Assembly (NCBI RefSeq): GCF_048553275.1
Contig: NZ_JBLZMW010000001.1
Coordinates: 62,001 to 126,000 of the forward strand
Direction of reading: 5' to 3'
Length of the DNA: 64,000 nt
Source: Pacificoceanicola sp048553275
Lineage (GTDB): Bacteria > Pseudomonadota > Alphaproteobacteria > Rhodobacterales > Rhodobacteraceae
Below, piece after piece: positions 17,135 to 25,547 of this stretch; position 1 is the first letter of the stretch; every line of letters starts with the position of its first letter. The notes below the pieces were generated by a model. That model saw only the letters and a list, made by a program, of their open reading frames with translations, did no database searches and was not told the origin of the DNA. A program made the position numbers and the translations under genes.

Positions 17135-17477
17135 GTGCAGCCTGTTCCCGGGTTTGTTGGGGCGTGACTTAAGCCTGCTGGACGAGGAATGCAATAATGC
17201 CGCACCTCACCGCGCGGACGGAAGGAGGCCCGCAGTGTCCGGCGTCATCAAAAGGGTCGCCGCTCCGGGGGGGCATACTGCGACTATCGTCGTACCTGAA
17301 CTGCGGAGCGGTCTGTTATAGGAGCGAGACCGGACAGGCTATTGTGAAAATCACGGATTCTGCGGAGTGCCGGTAACTATTGTTTGAGTGGTAAATGGAA
17401 AATTAACCAATTTACAGTTGACCTTCCGGTAATCGGATCTGGTGGCGAATAATGCTTTTTGGCGGACATGATTGACG

Positions 17478-17978
17478 ATGGAACTGCTGTACACCTCAGA
17501 ATTTCAACTGTCGGACATACCGCCGCCACTGCGCAGCCTTTATTTTCAGTGGCTCAGCCTTTCGGGTCCTGACAGCCTGCCTGCGTTGTCGGACATCGAT
17601 ATCAGAATGTTGTCGGAAGAAACGCACTCCATTGTCCTTTCGGAGATTATCCGCAGCCCGGATGACGCCGTCGAGGATTTCGAGGTCATTTTTGTCGGGG
17701 CCACGCTGCGCAGAGTTTCGCGCGAGTCATTCGCAGGGGCCCTGTTATCGACACTTCCGGGCAAGGGGCCGGGGTCGGAGATCTGGGCTTTGTATTCGCG
17801 GATGGCATCGCAACGTGCGCCGCTGCTTGCGGCGCTGCCCTATCTTGGTCCCAGCAAGGATTATCAAAGCACCCGCGAGATCTTGATGCCGGTCTGCGGG
17901 ACAGGACGTCCAGACGTCCCGCAATACGTGCTGACCGATGTGGTCCTGACATCCGAGCCACTGCCGGATTCGCTTTGA
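17478..17978 (+). CDS. PAS-like (PAS_5 type) protein of unknown function
   Basis: This 166-residue protein fits the alphaproteobacterial PAS_5 pattern: LRSLYFQWLSLSGPDSLPALSDIDI at the N-terminus, a VEDFEVIFVGATLRRVSRESFAG strand-turn resembling FRYRxxGT, and a conserved C-terminal strand ending in VLTDVVL. No output domain is attached. Such stand-alone proteins are common in Rhodobacteraceae and probably sense or bind partners, but I know no confirmed function. The upstream region is AT-rich and holds a dyad near 17392-17410. An in-frame TTG lies two codons before the ATG. Confidence 0.7.
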   Translation: MELLYTSEFQLSDIPPPLRSLYFQWLSLSGPDSLPALSDIDIRMLSEETHSIVLSEIIRSPDDAVEDFEVIFVGATLRRVSRESFAGALLSTLPGKGPGSEIWALYSRMASQRAPLLAALPYLGPSKDYQSTREILMPVCGTGRPDVPQYVLTDVVLTSEPLPDSL

Positions 17979-18033
17979 TCGTGTCCAGACTTCTGTGCGT
18001 TGACGTCAACGCTGCTCCGTGCAATCTGATTTC

Positions 18034-18963
18034 ATGTTCGAGATCTTCCTCAAAACCTTACCCTTTTTCGGCCTGATCGGGCTGGGGTATGGTGCTGCAA
18101 AGACGCGCTTTTTCGCTGAGGAAGCCGCCGGTCACATCACCCGTTTCGTATTCTACTTCGCTCTGTCGGCCATGCTGCTCAGGTTTTCGGCCAACCTGAC
18201 CTTTTCCGAGATTTTCGATCCGCATCTCGCGGCGGCGTATTTGTGGGGCACGGCCTTTACCTATGGGATTGCGCTCGGAGTGGCGTTTTTCCGGCATCTG
18301 GACACCGCGACCTCCGCAATCGAGGCGCAATGCGCGGCTATCGGCAATACCGGATTTCTCGGGGTTCCCATGCTCGCGGTCTTGCTTGGTCAGGAGGCCG
18401 TTGGCCCAATTATTCTGATATTGTCGATTGATCTCATTGTCTTTTCGACCCTGCTTACAATTCTTGTGACCGGCACACGTGGCAATGATCGGGGAATGCG
18501 CGTCGTAAGAACCGTTTTTCTCGGGCTGCTCAAGAACCCGATGATCGTGTCCATCGCTCTGGGCCTGAGCCTTTCAGCCAGTGCGGTGCCTTTGCCCGAA
18601 GTGGTCAATTCGTTTCTTGCGACATTGGGTGCGGCGGCGACGCCCGGCGCGCTCTTTGCCATTGGCATGTCATTGGCGTCAAAGTCAGCCGAGCGGATCG
18701 AGGTCGCGGCCTGGCTGTCCTTCGCCAAGCTGATTTTGCATCCGGCATTTGTCGCGGCGGGCGCCTATCTGTTTTTCCCGGTGGATGCGTACAAAGCCTC
18801 GGTCGCCGTGTCGGCCGCGGCGCTGCCGGTTGCGGGCAATGTCTATATCCTTGCCCAGCATTATGGCGTCGCGCCGCAGCGGGTCTCTGCATCCATTCTG
18901 GTTTCCACGGCAGCCAGCATCCTGACGGTCAGCGTCGTGATCGGCCTCGTTGCGGTGAATTGA
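18034..18963 (+). CDS. AEC family transporter (auxin efflux carrier type)
   Basis: This 309-residue membrane protein has ten predicted hydrophobic segments in two five-helix halves, with the helix-break signature NTGFLGVPML in the first half and ALPVAGNVYILAQHYG in the second, as in AEC/BASS-like carriers. Relatives move malate, malonate or other organic anions. A GTG at 18019 is an alternative start; no clear ribosome site separates them. It ends 4 bp before the convergent NYN gene. Confidence 0.88.
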   Translation: MFEIFLKTLPFFGLIGLGYGAAKTRFFAEEAAGHITRFVFYFALSAMLLRFSANLTFSEIFDPHLAAAYLWGTAFTYGIALGVAFFRHLDTATSAIEAQCAAIGNTGFLGVPMLAVLLGQEAVGPIILILSIDLIVFSTLLTILVTGTRGNDRGMRVVRTVFLGLLKNPMIVSIALGLSLSASAVPLPEVVNSFLATLGAAATPGALFAIGMSLASKSAERIEVAAWLSFAKLILHPAFVAAGAYLFFPVDAYKASVAVSAAALPVAGNVYILAQHYGVAPQRVSASILVSTAASILTVSVVIGLVAVN

Positions 18964-18967
18964 GCCG

Positions 18968-19675
18968 TCAGTCGATTCGGCGCACCAGAAGCTGATTGCC
19001 GGCGCCGCGCTTGGTCTCGAAAATCTTCAGCTCCGCGACCAGATCGGACAGCTTGCGCTTGCCATAGCTGCGCGTATCGAAGTCCGGATTGGATTTGGTC
19101 ATGAACTGACCGACATCCCCGAGGCGATACCATTCGTCGTCCTGTTCGATCGCATCCATTGCCTTGAAGATCAGATCGCGCACCGCGTGCAGATCGCCGG
19201 TTGCGCTTTGCTTTTTGTCTTTCGACTGCTGCTCCGGCGCGCCGTCCAGGTTCTCAAGAAAGATGAACCGCTTGCAGGCCTTGCGGAACGCATCCGGCGT
19301 TTTCTGCATGCCCATGCCATACACATCGAGGCCCTGTTCGCGAATGCGGCTGGCCAGACGGGTGAAATCGCTGTCGGAACTGACAAGGACAAAGCCGTCG
19401 AACCGCCCCGAGTGCATCAGGTCCATGGCGTCGATCACCAGGGCAATGTCGGACGCGTTCTTGCCGACGGTGTTCGCGGGCTGGTGATGCGGGACAAGTC
19501 CGAATTCGGCCTGCACCTTGGACCAGCCGGACATCTGCTGGCTGGAGAAATCCCCATAGCAGCGCCGCACGCTGGCCTCGCCAAGACCTGCAATCTCGTC
19601 AAAGATCGCCTTGGTGTATTTCGGGGAGGTGTTGTCGGCGTCGATCAGGACGGCGAGCAGTTTGCTTTCGGCCAT
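18968..19675 (-). CDS. NYN-domain nuclease-like protein with C-terminal LOTUS/OST-HTH domain
   Basis: This 235-residue protein has an N-terminal NYN (PIN-like) domain (about 1-145) with the acidic residues expected for a metal-dependent RNase: LIDADN, SDIALVIDAMDLM and VSSDSDFTRLASR. A Lys/Gln linker leads to a C-terminal winged-helix LOTUS/OST-HTH domain (about 165-233), which binds RNA. The pairing is widespread in bacteria and probably acts in RNA decay, but substrates are unknown. ATG 19675 follows AAAGGAG with good spacing. It is divergent from the DUF3137 gene. Confidence 0.87.
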   Translation of the reverse strand: MAESKLLAVLIDADNTSPKYTKAIFDEIAGLGEASVRRCYGDFSSQQMSGWSKVQAEFGLVPHHQPANTVGKNASDIALVIDAMDLMHSGRFDGFVLVSSDSDFTRLASRIREQGLDVYGMGMQKTPDAFRKACKRFIFLENLDGAPEQQSKDKKQSATGDLHAVRDLIFKAMDAIEQDDEWYRLGDVGQFMTKSNPDFDTRSYGKRKLSDLVAELKIFETKRGAGNQLLVRRID

Positions 19676-19789
19676 TTGAGCTCCTTTGGTTGAGCGATAC
19701 ATACGCTGACTGAGGGCTCGGGAAAACCGGACTTTGTCCACGGTCCGGTTTGCCATAGCGTAAGCGAGCATTTTATTGGGGACATAATC

Positions 19790-20785
19790 ATGGATTTCAA
19801 GGAAACGCAGCCGATCGAGCAGGGTTTTGCCCCGGTCTTTCAGCAACGGATCGCGCCGCATCTCGGTACGCTGGAGGGTCAGCGGCAGCAGCTTCAGGCA
19901 AAAGGCAAGACGCAGTTCCGCATCGCGCTTGGTCTGGGTGTTGTGCTGGCGATTGCGGTCATTGCCTATACCGGGGCGTCGGCCGGGGGGCTTTTCGGCG
20001 GGTTTGCCGTTCTGGTTGTCTTTTTGATCGGCGGCGCGGTGGCCAAGGGCGGGCAGTCCGGAAAATACACCGGAGCCTTGTCCGATCTGATCATGCCGCC
20101 GGTCTGTGAGTTCCTGGGAGAAACCCAATACGAAAAGCGGCCGGGCGCGGTGTTCGAGACGGAGGCGCTCAGCACGCTCGGGCTGGTGGATTTGCACGAC
20201 AATGCCACGTTCGAGGACCGAATTGCCGGTCAGTATCGCGGGTTGAGCTTTGAGTTGGTCGAGGCGCGGCTGACGCAGGAGATCAAGGAGGCCGAGGACC
20301 GGACCTCGACCAAGGCGGTGTTCGACGGTCTTTTGGTCCGGATCGGCCTGCCGATGCATGCGACCACGGACATTCTGGTCACGCGTGCGATGGGGAATGT
20401 CGGCGGTGCGGTTCTGGGGTTTCTGGCGGGGGAGACCGGGCGTGGGATGCCGGTGGTCGATACGGGCTATCCGCAGTTCGAAGCGCATTACGACTTGCAC
20501 GCCAAGGATCCGGCAGCGGCCATGACACTGATGAAAGAACCCTTGCTCGATGCGCTGATTGATGTCGGCGACGGCGAGGCGGACAAGGGAGCAGAGGGCT
20601 TTCGCGCCGCCTTCGAAGGCAAGGGACTTTGGCTGGCGCTGGCCCGTGATCAGAAGTTCATGGAAATCGGCGGGATTGATGTGTCCACCGATCAGGTCAC
20701 GGATACGCTGCACCGTATCTTTGACGATATGGCGCTGATCCGGCGGGTGATCGACCGGCTGCTGGACGATCCCCCTGCCGCGTAA
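19790..20785 (+). CDS. DUF3137 family membrane protein
   Basis: This 331-residue protein has two adjacent membrane helices (about 45-85) between an N-terminal helical region and a long soluble C-terminal part (about 90-331) typical of DUF3137, including FEDRIAGQYRGLSFELVEARL. Function is unknown; relatives occur near envelope and stress genes. Its upstream 114 bp are shared with the divergent NYN gene. It converges on the winged-helix membrane protein gene 12 bp away. Confidence 0.8.
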   Translation: MDFKETQPIEQGFAPVFQQRIAPHLGTLEGQRQQLQAKGKTQFRIALGLGVVLAIAVIAYTGASAGGLFGGFAVLVVFLIGGAVAKGGQSGKYTGALSDLIMPPVCEFLGETQYEKRPGAVFETEALSTLGLVDLHDNATFEDRIAGQYRGLSFELVEARLTQEIKEAEDRTSTKAVFDGLLVRIGLPMHATTDILVTRAMGNVGGAVLGFLAGETGRGMPVVDTGYPQFEAHYDLHAKDPAAAMTLMKEPLLDALIDVGDGEADKGAEGFRAAFEGKGLWLALARDQKFMEIGGIDVSTDQVTDTLHRIFDDMALIRRVIDRLLDDPPAA

Positions 20786-20797
20786 GGGGGACCCCGG

Positions 20798-21502
20798 TCA
20801 GGCGACTTCGATCACCGATTTGTCGATCGACAGCACGTAACCGCGCCGTGCCACGTTCTTGACCAGCAGCGCCGAAACCAGTTGATTGCCGAGGCCGTCG
20901 CGCAGGCGCTTGATCCGCATGGCCCCGGCGCTCTCGTCGCAATCGGTCTCTGGCTTGCCGGAGATCATTGCCTCGATCTGGACGCCGGTCAGGATGTCGT
21001 CGTCCATGCGGGCCTCTGCGAGCACCGCCAGCGTTTCCATCAGGGCCTCCGTGAGCTTGAAGCCGGTCGAGTTAAGGTAAACCGTGTTTTCCTCGCGCGA
21101 GAGCACAAGGCTCGACACTTCGATCCCGGATCTTTCGATCTGGGCCATGCGGCGGTTCAACCCCACGAGCATCACGAGAAAGACAAGCGCCGCGATCAGC
21201 ATCGCGGCCGCGAACAGCAGCAGCACGAAGATGACCATACGATAGCCGGTCAGCGTATCGGCAAAGGTGGTGCCGCTCTGTGCGAGGATTTCCAACAGCT
21301 TGATTTCCGCCGGGCCTGTCAGCGTGTCGTTCTCGACGAAAATGCGTTCGACACGCGCGTTGAAGGCATTGGCATCCGGCAGTGTGAGCATCAGCACCGT
21401 CGCAACCGTCACCAGAAGCGCGATGATCGCAGCGATGCCGCCTGCGACGATTCGTGTGCCGGAGCGGCGGGTATCAGTAACGGAGATAGTAGTCACCGGC
21501 AT
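20798..21502 (-). CDS. Two-helix membrane protein with C-terminal OmpR-like winged helix
   Basis: This 234-residue protein has TM1 (about 18-40), a loop of about 50 residues predicted periplasmic, TM2 (about 88-115), and a cytoplasmic C-terminal part. Residues about 140-234 look like an OmpR/PhoB-type DNA-binding domain: VYLNSTGFKLTEALMETL, then AMRIKRLRDGLG and LLVKNVARRGYVL, which parallels the rLRkkL...GYrL recognition helix and wing. This would be a ToxR-like one-component membrane regulator with reversed order. Its start overlaps the end of the small secreted protein gene by 29 bp, so the two are translationally linked. The wHTH call is by eye. Confidence 0.65.
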   Translation of the reverse strand: MPVTTISVTDTRRSGTRIVAGGIAAIIALLVTVATVLMLTLPDANAFNARVERIFVENDTLTGPAEIKLLEILAQSGTTFADTLTGYRMVIFVLLLFAAAMLIAALVFLVMLVGLNRRMAQIERSGIEVSSLVLSREENTVYLNSTGFKLTEALMETLAVLAEARMDDDILTGVQIEAMISGKPETDCDESAGAMRIKRLRDGLGNQLVSALLVKNVARRGYVLSIDKSVIEVA

Positions 21503-21767
21503 TGGACCTCATGGCGTCGGTAGGGGGGGTGGTCGACAGGCCCAGCACATTCAGCAGGACCCATCCCGCACTGGCCAGCCGCGCGGAGGCGGTCTGTCGG
21601 GCGGTGTTTTCGGCAGGGCAGGCGCCCGGGATTGCGAGAATGCCATAGTGCAGGCGCAGGGGGCTGTCCTGCTTGGCCTTGTATTCCACGTAGCACTCGG
21701 CGTGCGCGGCGACCGGAAGGGCCGTGACAAGGCAGGCAGACAAAAGAAGGGCGGCGATGTTTTTCAT
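21474..21767 (-). CDS. Small secreted protein (ECY...DYYLRY family), unknown function
   Basis: This 97-residue exported protein has a signal peptide (MKNIAALLLSACLVTALP, cleavage after AAHA) and two mature cysteines (ECYVEYKAK and PGACPAEN). The C-terminus ends NAGDYYLRY. Its 3' end overlaps the downstream gene, which encodes a membrane-spanning winged-helix protein, so it may be the periplasmic partner or signal of that regulator. ATG 21767 was taken over an upstream in-frame GTG. Confidence 0.72.
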   Translation of the reverse strand: MKNIAALLLSACLVTALPVAAHAECYVEYKAKQDSPLRLHYGILAIPGACPAENTARQTASARLASAGWVLLNVLGLSTTPPTDAMRSNAGDYYLRY

Positions 21768-21938
21768 GTCCACACCCTGCGCCCCGCCATGTCAAAATTC
21801 AATAACTGCTTGGGTTTGCGGCGCTGTTATCCAATAGCGCGGCGGCGTTATTGCCCGATTTCGACGTTCGAGTCGACGCTTGGTCCATGGGTGCCTGATC
21901 CCGGGCATCACCTGCCTTTCCAACCAAGGAGAACCATC

Positions 21939-22394
21939 ATGTCGACCAGATTTATAACTGCAATCCTGACTGTGGCCGCAACCATCACGGCGCTTGCCGC
22001 CGTCCCGGCCCATGCCGGCGACAGGGATGGGGCCGTTCGGGTCATCGCCGGGGCGACGGTGCTTTACCTGACGGGCCGAATGATCGAGGACCTTGCACGG
22101 CAAGGCGTCATCGTCGACACGCGGGGCAATGAGGACCGCAGGGGCCATGGTTCGGATTGGAAGAAGAAAAAGGATCGCCGCCACGTGTTGCCGGGGAGCT
22201 GTGTCCGCCGCGTCGAGATGCGCCACAAGACGCGTCAAGTGATGCCGCGCCATTGCCTCAAGCGGAACGATGTGCGGGTAAACCGCCTTCCGGGACGCTG
22301 CGAAATCAACTGGCGTGGTCGCAACGGTCTGCGCACGGGCTATGCAGTCCATTGCCTGAAGCGCAATGGATACGAGATTGCCCGCCGTTGGTAA
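21939..22394 (+). CDS. Secreted basic cysteine-containing protein, unknown function
   Basis: This 151-residue protein has a signal peptide (MSTRFITAILTVAATITALA, cleavage after AHA) and a very basic mature part (many Arg/Lys). After a short hydrophobic helix (VRVIAGATVLYLTGRMI) come four cysteines in repeated contexts: PGSCVRR, RHCLKRN, GRCEINW and VHCLKRN; the HCLKRN motif occurs twice. Such a positive, disulfide-capable protein could bind nucleic acid, LPS or cell wall, but I do not recognise the family. AAGGAG precedes the ATG; a terminator follows. Confidence 0.7.
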   Translation: MSTRFITAILTVAATITALAAVPAHAGDRDGAVRVIAGATVLYLTGRMIEDLARQGVIVDTRGNEDRRGHGSDWKKKKDRRHVLPGSCVRRVEMRHKTRQVMPRHCLKRNDVRVNRLPGRCEINWRGRNGLRTGYAVHCLKRNGYEIARRW

Positions 22395-22440
22395 TCAAGG
22401 GCCGGTCGCTCAGGCGATCGCCGAACAGATCGAGCAGAAG

Positions 22441-22464
22441 AAAGGGTCCCGTTTCGGGCCCTTT
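22441..22464 (+). terminator. Stem-loop terminator after the basic secreted protein
   Basis: AAAGGGTCCCG pairs with CGGGCCCTTT around a TTT loop, about 47 bp past the stop codon and just upstream of smpB. The following T-run is short. Confidence 0.65.
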
Positions 22465-22515
22465 CGCGTTTCACGGGTTATGGACAGTGGCAAGGCGAGG
22501 CACTATCTCAACACA

Positions 22516-22992
22516 ATGGCCAATAAACCGCAAAAAGCTGATCCCAATTACAAGGTAATCGCCGAGAACCGGCGCGCCCGCTTCGATTATGCGATCGAGG
22601 ATGATATCGAATGCGGTATCGTGCTGATGGGCTCCGAGGTGAAATCCCTGCGCGAGAACACGTCCAACATCGCCGAAAGCTATGCGGCGGTGGAAGAGGG
22701 AGAGCTGTGGCTGGTCAACTCGTATATCGCGCCCTACGAGCGAGCCATGTTCAAGCACGAGGAACGCCGCCGCCGCAAGCTTCTGGCCTCCAGGAAAGAG
22801 CTGGCGCGGATGTGGAACGACACCCAGCGCAAAGGCATGACCCTTGTGCCGCTCGTGATGTACTTCAATCACAAGGGCATCGTGAAGCTGAAGATCGGCA
22901 TCGCCAAGGGCAAGAAGAACCACGACAAGCGCGAAACCGAGGCCAAGCGTGATTGGTCCCGCCAGAAGCAGCGCCTGCTCAAGCAGGGCTGA
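22516..22992 (+). CDS. smpB: SsrA-binding protein SmpB
   Basis: SmpB binds tmRNA and brings it to stalled ribosomes in trans-translation. The 158-residue protein shows the family core: KVIAENRRARFDY, GIVLMGSEVKSLRE, a nucleic-acid-binding surface through YERAMFKHEE and RKLLASRKE, and the basic C-terminal tail KGKKNHDKRETEAKRDWSRQ that enters the ribosomal channel. The ATG at 22516 gives MANKPQKADPNYK, the normal N-terminus. I see no ssrA (tmRNA) gene nearby. Confidence 0.96.
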   Translation: MANKPQKADPNYKVIAENRRARFDYAIEDDIECGIVLMGSEVKSLRENTSNIAESYAAVEEGELWLVNSYIAPYERAMFKHEERRRRKLLASRKELARMWNDTQRKGMTLVPLVMYFNHKGIVKLKIGIAKGKKNHDKRETEAKRDWSRQKQRLLKQG

Positions 22993-23091
22993 GCCATCTG
23001 GCGCGTCCGGGGCCGCGACCCTTGCCACTTCGGCGCCTCGCGACTAAGGACTGTATGACTTTGCAACGCTTCTCACCGATGAGCAAAACCG

Positions 23092-23949
23092 ATGGCGATG
23101 GACGATCCCAAGACGCTGGTCTCAACTGAATGGCTGGCCAGACACCTGAAAGATCCCGACCTGCGCATTCTGGATGCAAGCTGGTACATGCCGTCCATGA
23201 ACCGCGATCCGAAGGCTGAGTACGAGGCCGCCCACATTCCGGGCGCGCGATTCTTCGATATCGACGAGATCAGCGATGCCCGGTCCGAGCTGCCGCATAT
23301 GGCGCCGCCGGTCGAGAAGTTCATGTCGCGCATGCGGGCCATGGGCGTCGGAGACGGTCATCAGGTCGTGGTCTATGATGGCATGGGTATTTTCTCCGCC
23401 GCGCGCGTGTGGTGGACCTTCAAGCTGATGGGCAAGGATGACATCGCGGTCTTGGACGGCGGGCTGCCGAAATGGCAGTCGGAAGGCCGCGAGATCGAAG
23501 ACTTGCCGCCGATGGTGCGCGACCGCCACATGACCGTGCAACGCCGCGCGCATCTGGTGCGGGACGTCACGCAGGTGTCCGCCGCGTCCAAGCTGAAGGA
23601 TCACGAGATAATCGACGCCCGCAGCGCCGCCCGGTTCCGGGGCGAAGCGCCCGAGCCGCGCGAAGGCCTGCGGTCCGGCCATATTCCGGGTGCCCGGAAC
23701 GTACCGTTCGATGCGGTGCTGAGCGAAAATGGCACGATGAAAGACCCCGAAGCGCTGAAAGCCGTGTTCGAGGCGGCCGGCGTGGACCTGTCGAAGCCCG
23801 CGATCACCTCCTGCGGCTCTGGCGTGACCGCAGCCATTCTCAGCCTTGCGCTCGAGCGAATCGGCAAGACCGACCATTCCCTATATGACGGGTCCTGGAC
23901 CGAATGGGGTCAATTCCCCACGCTGCCCGTCGCCACCACAGAGGACTGA
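23092..23949 (+). CDS. sseA: 3-mercaptopyruvate sulfurtransferase
   Basis: This 285-residue protein has two rhodanese domains (about 8-135 inactive, about 160-280 catalytic). The active loop CGSGVTA (Cys near 241) is the 3-mercaptopyruvate sulfurtransferase form rather than the CRxGxR loop of thiosulfate sulfurtransferases. It moves sulfur from 3-mercaptopyruvate to thiol acceptors, yielding pyruvate and a persulfide. Two in-frame ATGs (23092, 23098) are possible starts. It sits 3 bp upstream of the aminotransferase gene, which can supply 3-mercaptopyruvate from cysteine, so the pair makes sense as a cysteine-degradation operon. Confidence 0.93.
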   Translation: MAMDDPKTLVSTEWLARHLKDPDLRILDASWYMPSMNRDPKAEYEAAHIPGARFFDIDEISDARSELPHMAPPVEKFMSRMRAMGVGDGHQVVVYDGMGIFSAARVWWTFKLMGKDDIAVLDGGLPKWQSEGREIEDLPPMVRDRHMTVQRRAHLVRDVTQVSAASKLKDHEIIDARSAARFRGEAPEPREGLRSGHIPGARNVPFDAVLSENGTMKDPEALKAVFEAAGVDLSKPAITSCGSGVTAAILSLALERIGKTDHSLYDGSWTEWGQFPTLPVATTED

Positions 23950-23952
23950 CAG

Positions 23953-25137
23953 ATGTTCGAATCCCTCAAGGAGCAACCCGCCGACAAGATCCTGATGCTC
24001 ATGCAGGCCTACAAGGAAGACCCGCGCGAGACCAAGATCGACCTCGGCGTCGGCGTCTACAAGGACGCCAGCGGAAACACCCCGATCATGCGCGCCATCA
24101 AGGCCGCCGAAAAGCAGCTGTGGGAACAGGAGCAGACCAAGGCCTACACCGGGCTGGCGGGTGATCCGGCTTATGGCGATGCAATGGTCGCGCTTGTCTT
24201 GGGCGATGCGGTGCCGCGTGGCAATGTGTCTGCGGCGGCCACTCCGGGCGGCACCGGCGCGGTGCGGCAGGCGTTTGACCTGATCAAGATGGCGAACCCG
24301 GACGCGCGGGTGTTCGTCTCCGATCCGACATGGCCGAACCATTTGTCGATCCTCAAGCACATGCAGATCGAAACGGTGATGTACCGCTATTTCGATAACG
24401 AGACCCGCGGCGTGGATTTCGATGGCATGATGGCCGATCTCGAAGAGGCGAAGGCCGGTGATGTGGTTCTGGTGCATGGCTGCTGCCACAACCCGACGGG
24501 CGCGAACCTGAACATTTCCCAGTGGAAAGACCTTGTTGCGCTGCTCAATCGCAAAGGTCTGATCCCGATGGTGGACATCGCGTATCAGGGCTTTGGCGAT
24601 GGTCTGGAAGAAGATGCGAAAGGCGTGCGCCTGATCGCGTCTTCTTGTCCCGAGGCGCTGATCGCGGCCTCCTGCTCGAAGAACTTCGGCATCTACCGCG
24701 AGCGCACTGGTCTTTTGATGACCGTGGCAAACGAGAACGGCAATCAAAGGCTCAACCAGGGCACGCTGAACTACCTCAACCGCCAGAACTATTCCTTCCC
24801 GCCCGACCACGGCGCGCGGCTGGTTACGATGGTGCTGAACGATCCGGCCCTGCGCGCGGATTGGGCGGCGGAGCTGGAAGAGGTGCGGCTTTCGATGCTG
24901 GGTCTGCGCGAGCAACTGGCAAGCGAGCTTCAACGCCTCTCCGGTTCGGACCGCTTCGGCTTCATTGCGCAGCATCGCGGCATGTTCTCCCGCTTGGGCG
25001 CGACGCCGGAGCAAGTTGAGGCGATGCGGGCGGATTCGGGGATCTACATGGTCGGCGACTCCCGCTTGAATATCGCAGGTCTGAACAAGACCACTGTTCC
25101 GATCCTCGCAAAAGCGATCCTCAACGCGGGGGTTTGA
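23953..25137 (+). CDS. tyrB: Aromatic/aspartate aminotransferase (class I)
   Basis: This 394-residue PLP enzyme belongs to the aspartate/aromatic aminotransferase family I-alpha: DLGVGVYKD at the N-terminus, the CCHNPTG motif, DIAYQGFGDG, and the PLP lysine in SCSKNFGIYRERTG (near residue 245). The C-terminal arginine for the substrate carboxylate is in DSRLNIAGL. It transaminates aspartate and aromatic amino acids, and relatives act on cysteine, which fits its coupling to sseA. The gene is followed by a REP element and a terminator. Confidence 0.92.
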   Translation: MFESLKEQPADKILMLMQAYKEDPRETKIDLGVGVYKDASGNTPIMRAIKAAEKQLWEQEQTKAYTGLAGDPAYGDAMVALVLGDAVPRGNVSAAATPGGTGAVRQAFDLIKMANPDARVFVSDPTWPNHLSILKHMQIETVMYRYFDNETRGVDFDGMMADLEEAKAGDVVLVHGCCHNPTGANLNISQWKDLVALLNRKGLIPMVDIAYQGFGDGLEEDAKGVRLIASSCPEALIAASCSKNFGIYRERTGLLMTVANENGNQRLNQGTLNYLNRQNYSFPPDHGARLVTMVLNDPALRADWAAELEEVRLSMLGLREQLASELQRLSGSDRFGFIAQHRGMFSRLGATPEQVEAMRADSGIYMVGDSRLNIAGLNKTTVPILAKAILNAGV

Positions 25138-25149
25138 TGTCCCGCCCAG

Positions 25150-25190
25150 GGTGCGGGGCATAGCCCCGCCCTACGGAATGTCGCGCTTGC
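25150..25190 (+). repeat. REP palindrome, copy A
   Basis: A GCGGGGC / GCCCCGC hairpin followed by CCTACGG (GTAG foot when read on the minus strand) and a conserved tail similar to copies B and C. It lies between the aminotransferase stop and its terminator. Copies B, C and D are at 44330, 52601 and 53009. Confidence 0.85.
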
Positions 25191-25193
25191 AAA

Positions 25194-25224
25194 GACGGCG
25201 TCTCTCAGGGGACGCCGTTTTCTG
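25194..25224 (+). terminator. Rho-independent terminator of sseA-aminotransferase
   Basis: ACGGCGTC (25195-25202) pairs perfectly with GACGCCGT (25211-25218), followed by a TTTTCTGTT tract. It lies just beyond REP copy A. Confidence 0.82.
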
Positions 25225-25485
25225 TTGGGTGGGTGTTTTAACAACAAGGGGTCAACGAGCCACGGCGTGCTCATCTTCGAAGACACCGATCGACAGCAGC
25301 GTTTCCAGATGCGTCAAGCTCTGGAAGCGTTCGGGACTGACGAAGCCGGGGCGCGCGGCCACCCGGGGCGCATCTCGGCGGCAACGGCGAGGGAGGTATC
25401 GGTTTTGCCTGCTTTGGAAACTCCTCCAGAATAGATAGCCATCATGCGGCCACCGGGAGCGGTCCTGTGTGCTTCTTTTCTGCTA
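25225..25485. other. Gene-poor stretch between aminotransferase and dnaE2
   Basis: No gene could be supported here. A short plus-strand frame (25225-25434, 69 codons) and two short minus-strand frames exist, one ending in a peptide like FVSPERFQSLTHLETLL, but none has a ribosome site, a recognisable family or a protein-like composition throughout. It could be decayed coding sequence. It sits immediately 3' of the shortened dnaE2 and its palindromic repeat, so it may mark a rearrangement junction. Confidence 0.5.
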
Positions 25486-25535
25486 AAATATCCCGGGGGG
25501 TCGCGCGCTTGCGCGCGACGGGGGCAGCGCCCCCT
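25486..25535 (-). repeat. Second palindromic repeat family, copy 1 (3' of dnaE2)
   Basis: Read on the minus strand: GGGGGCGCTGCCCCC hairpin, a nested perfect inverted repeat TCGCGCGC/GCGCGCGA, then CCCCCCGGGATATTT. The same outer blocks occur at 40171-40206 without the nested arm. It begins about 12 bp after the dnaE2 stop codon. Confidence 0.75.
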
Positions 25536-25547
25536 CGCCCAGTCATG

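Noticed and set aside
22993..23091. tmRNA (ssrA) gene next to smpB
   Set aside because: No tRNA-Ala-like ends or tag-encoding frame were found in the flanking sequence.
25225..25434. 69-codon frame after the aminotransferase terminator
   Set aside because: No ribosome site, odd composition and no family; may be decayed sequence but not a supportable gene.
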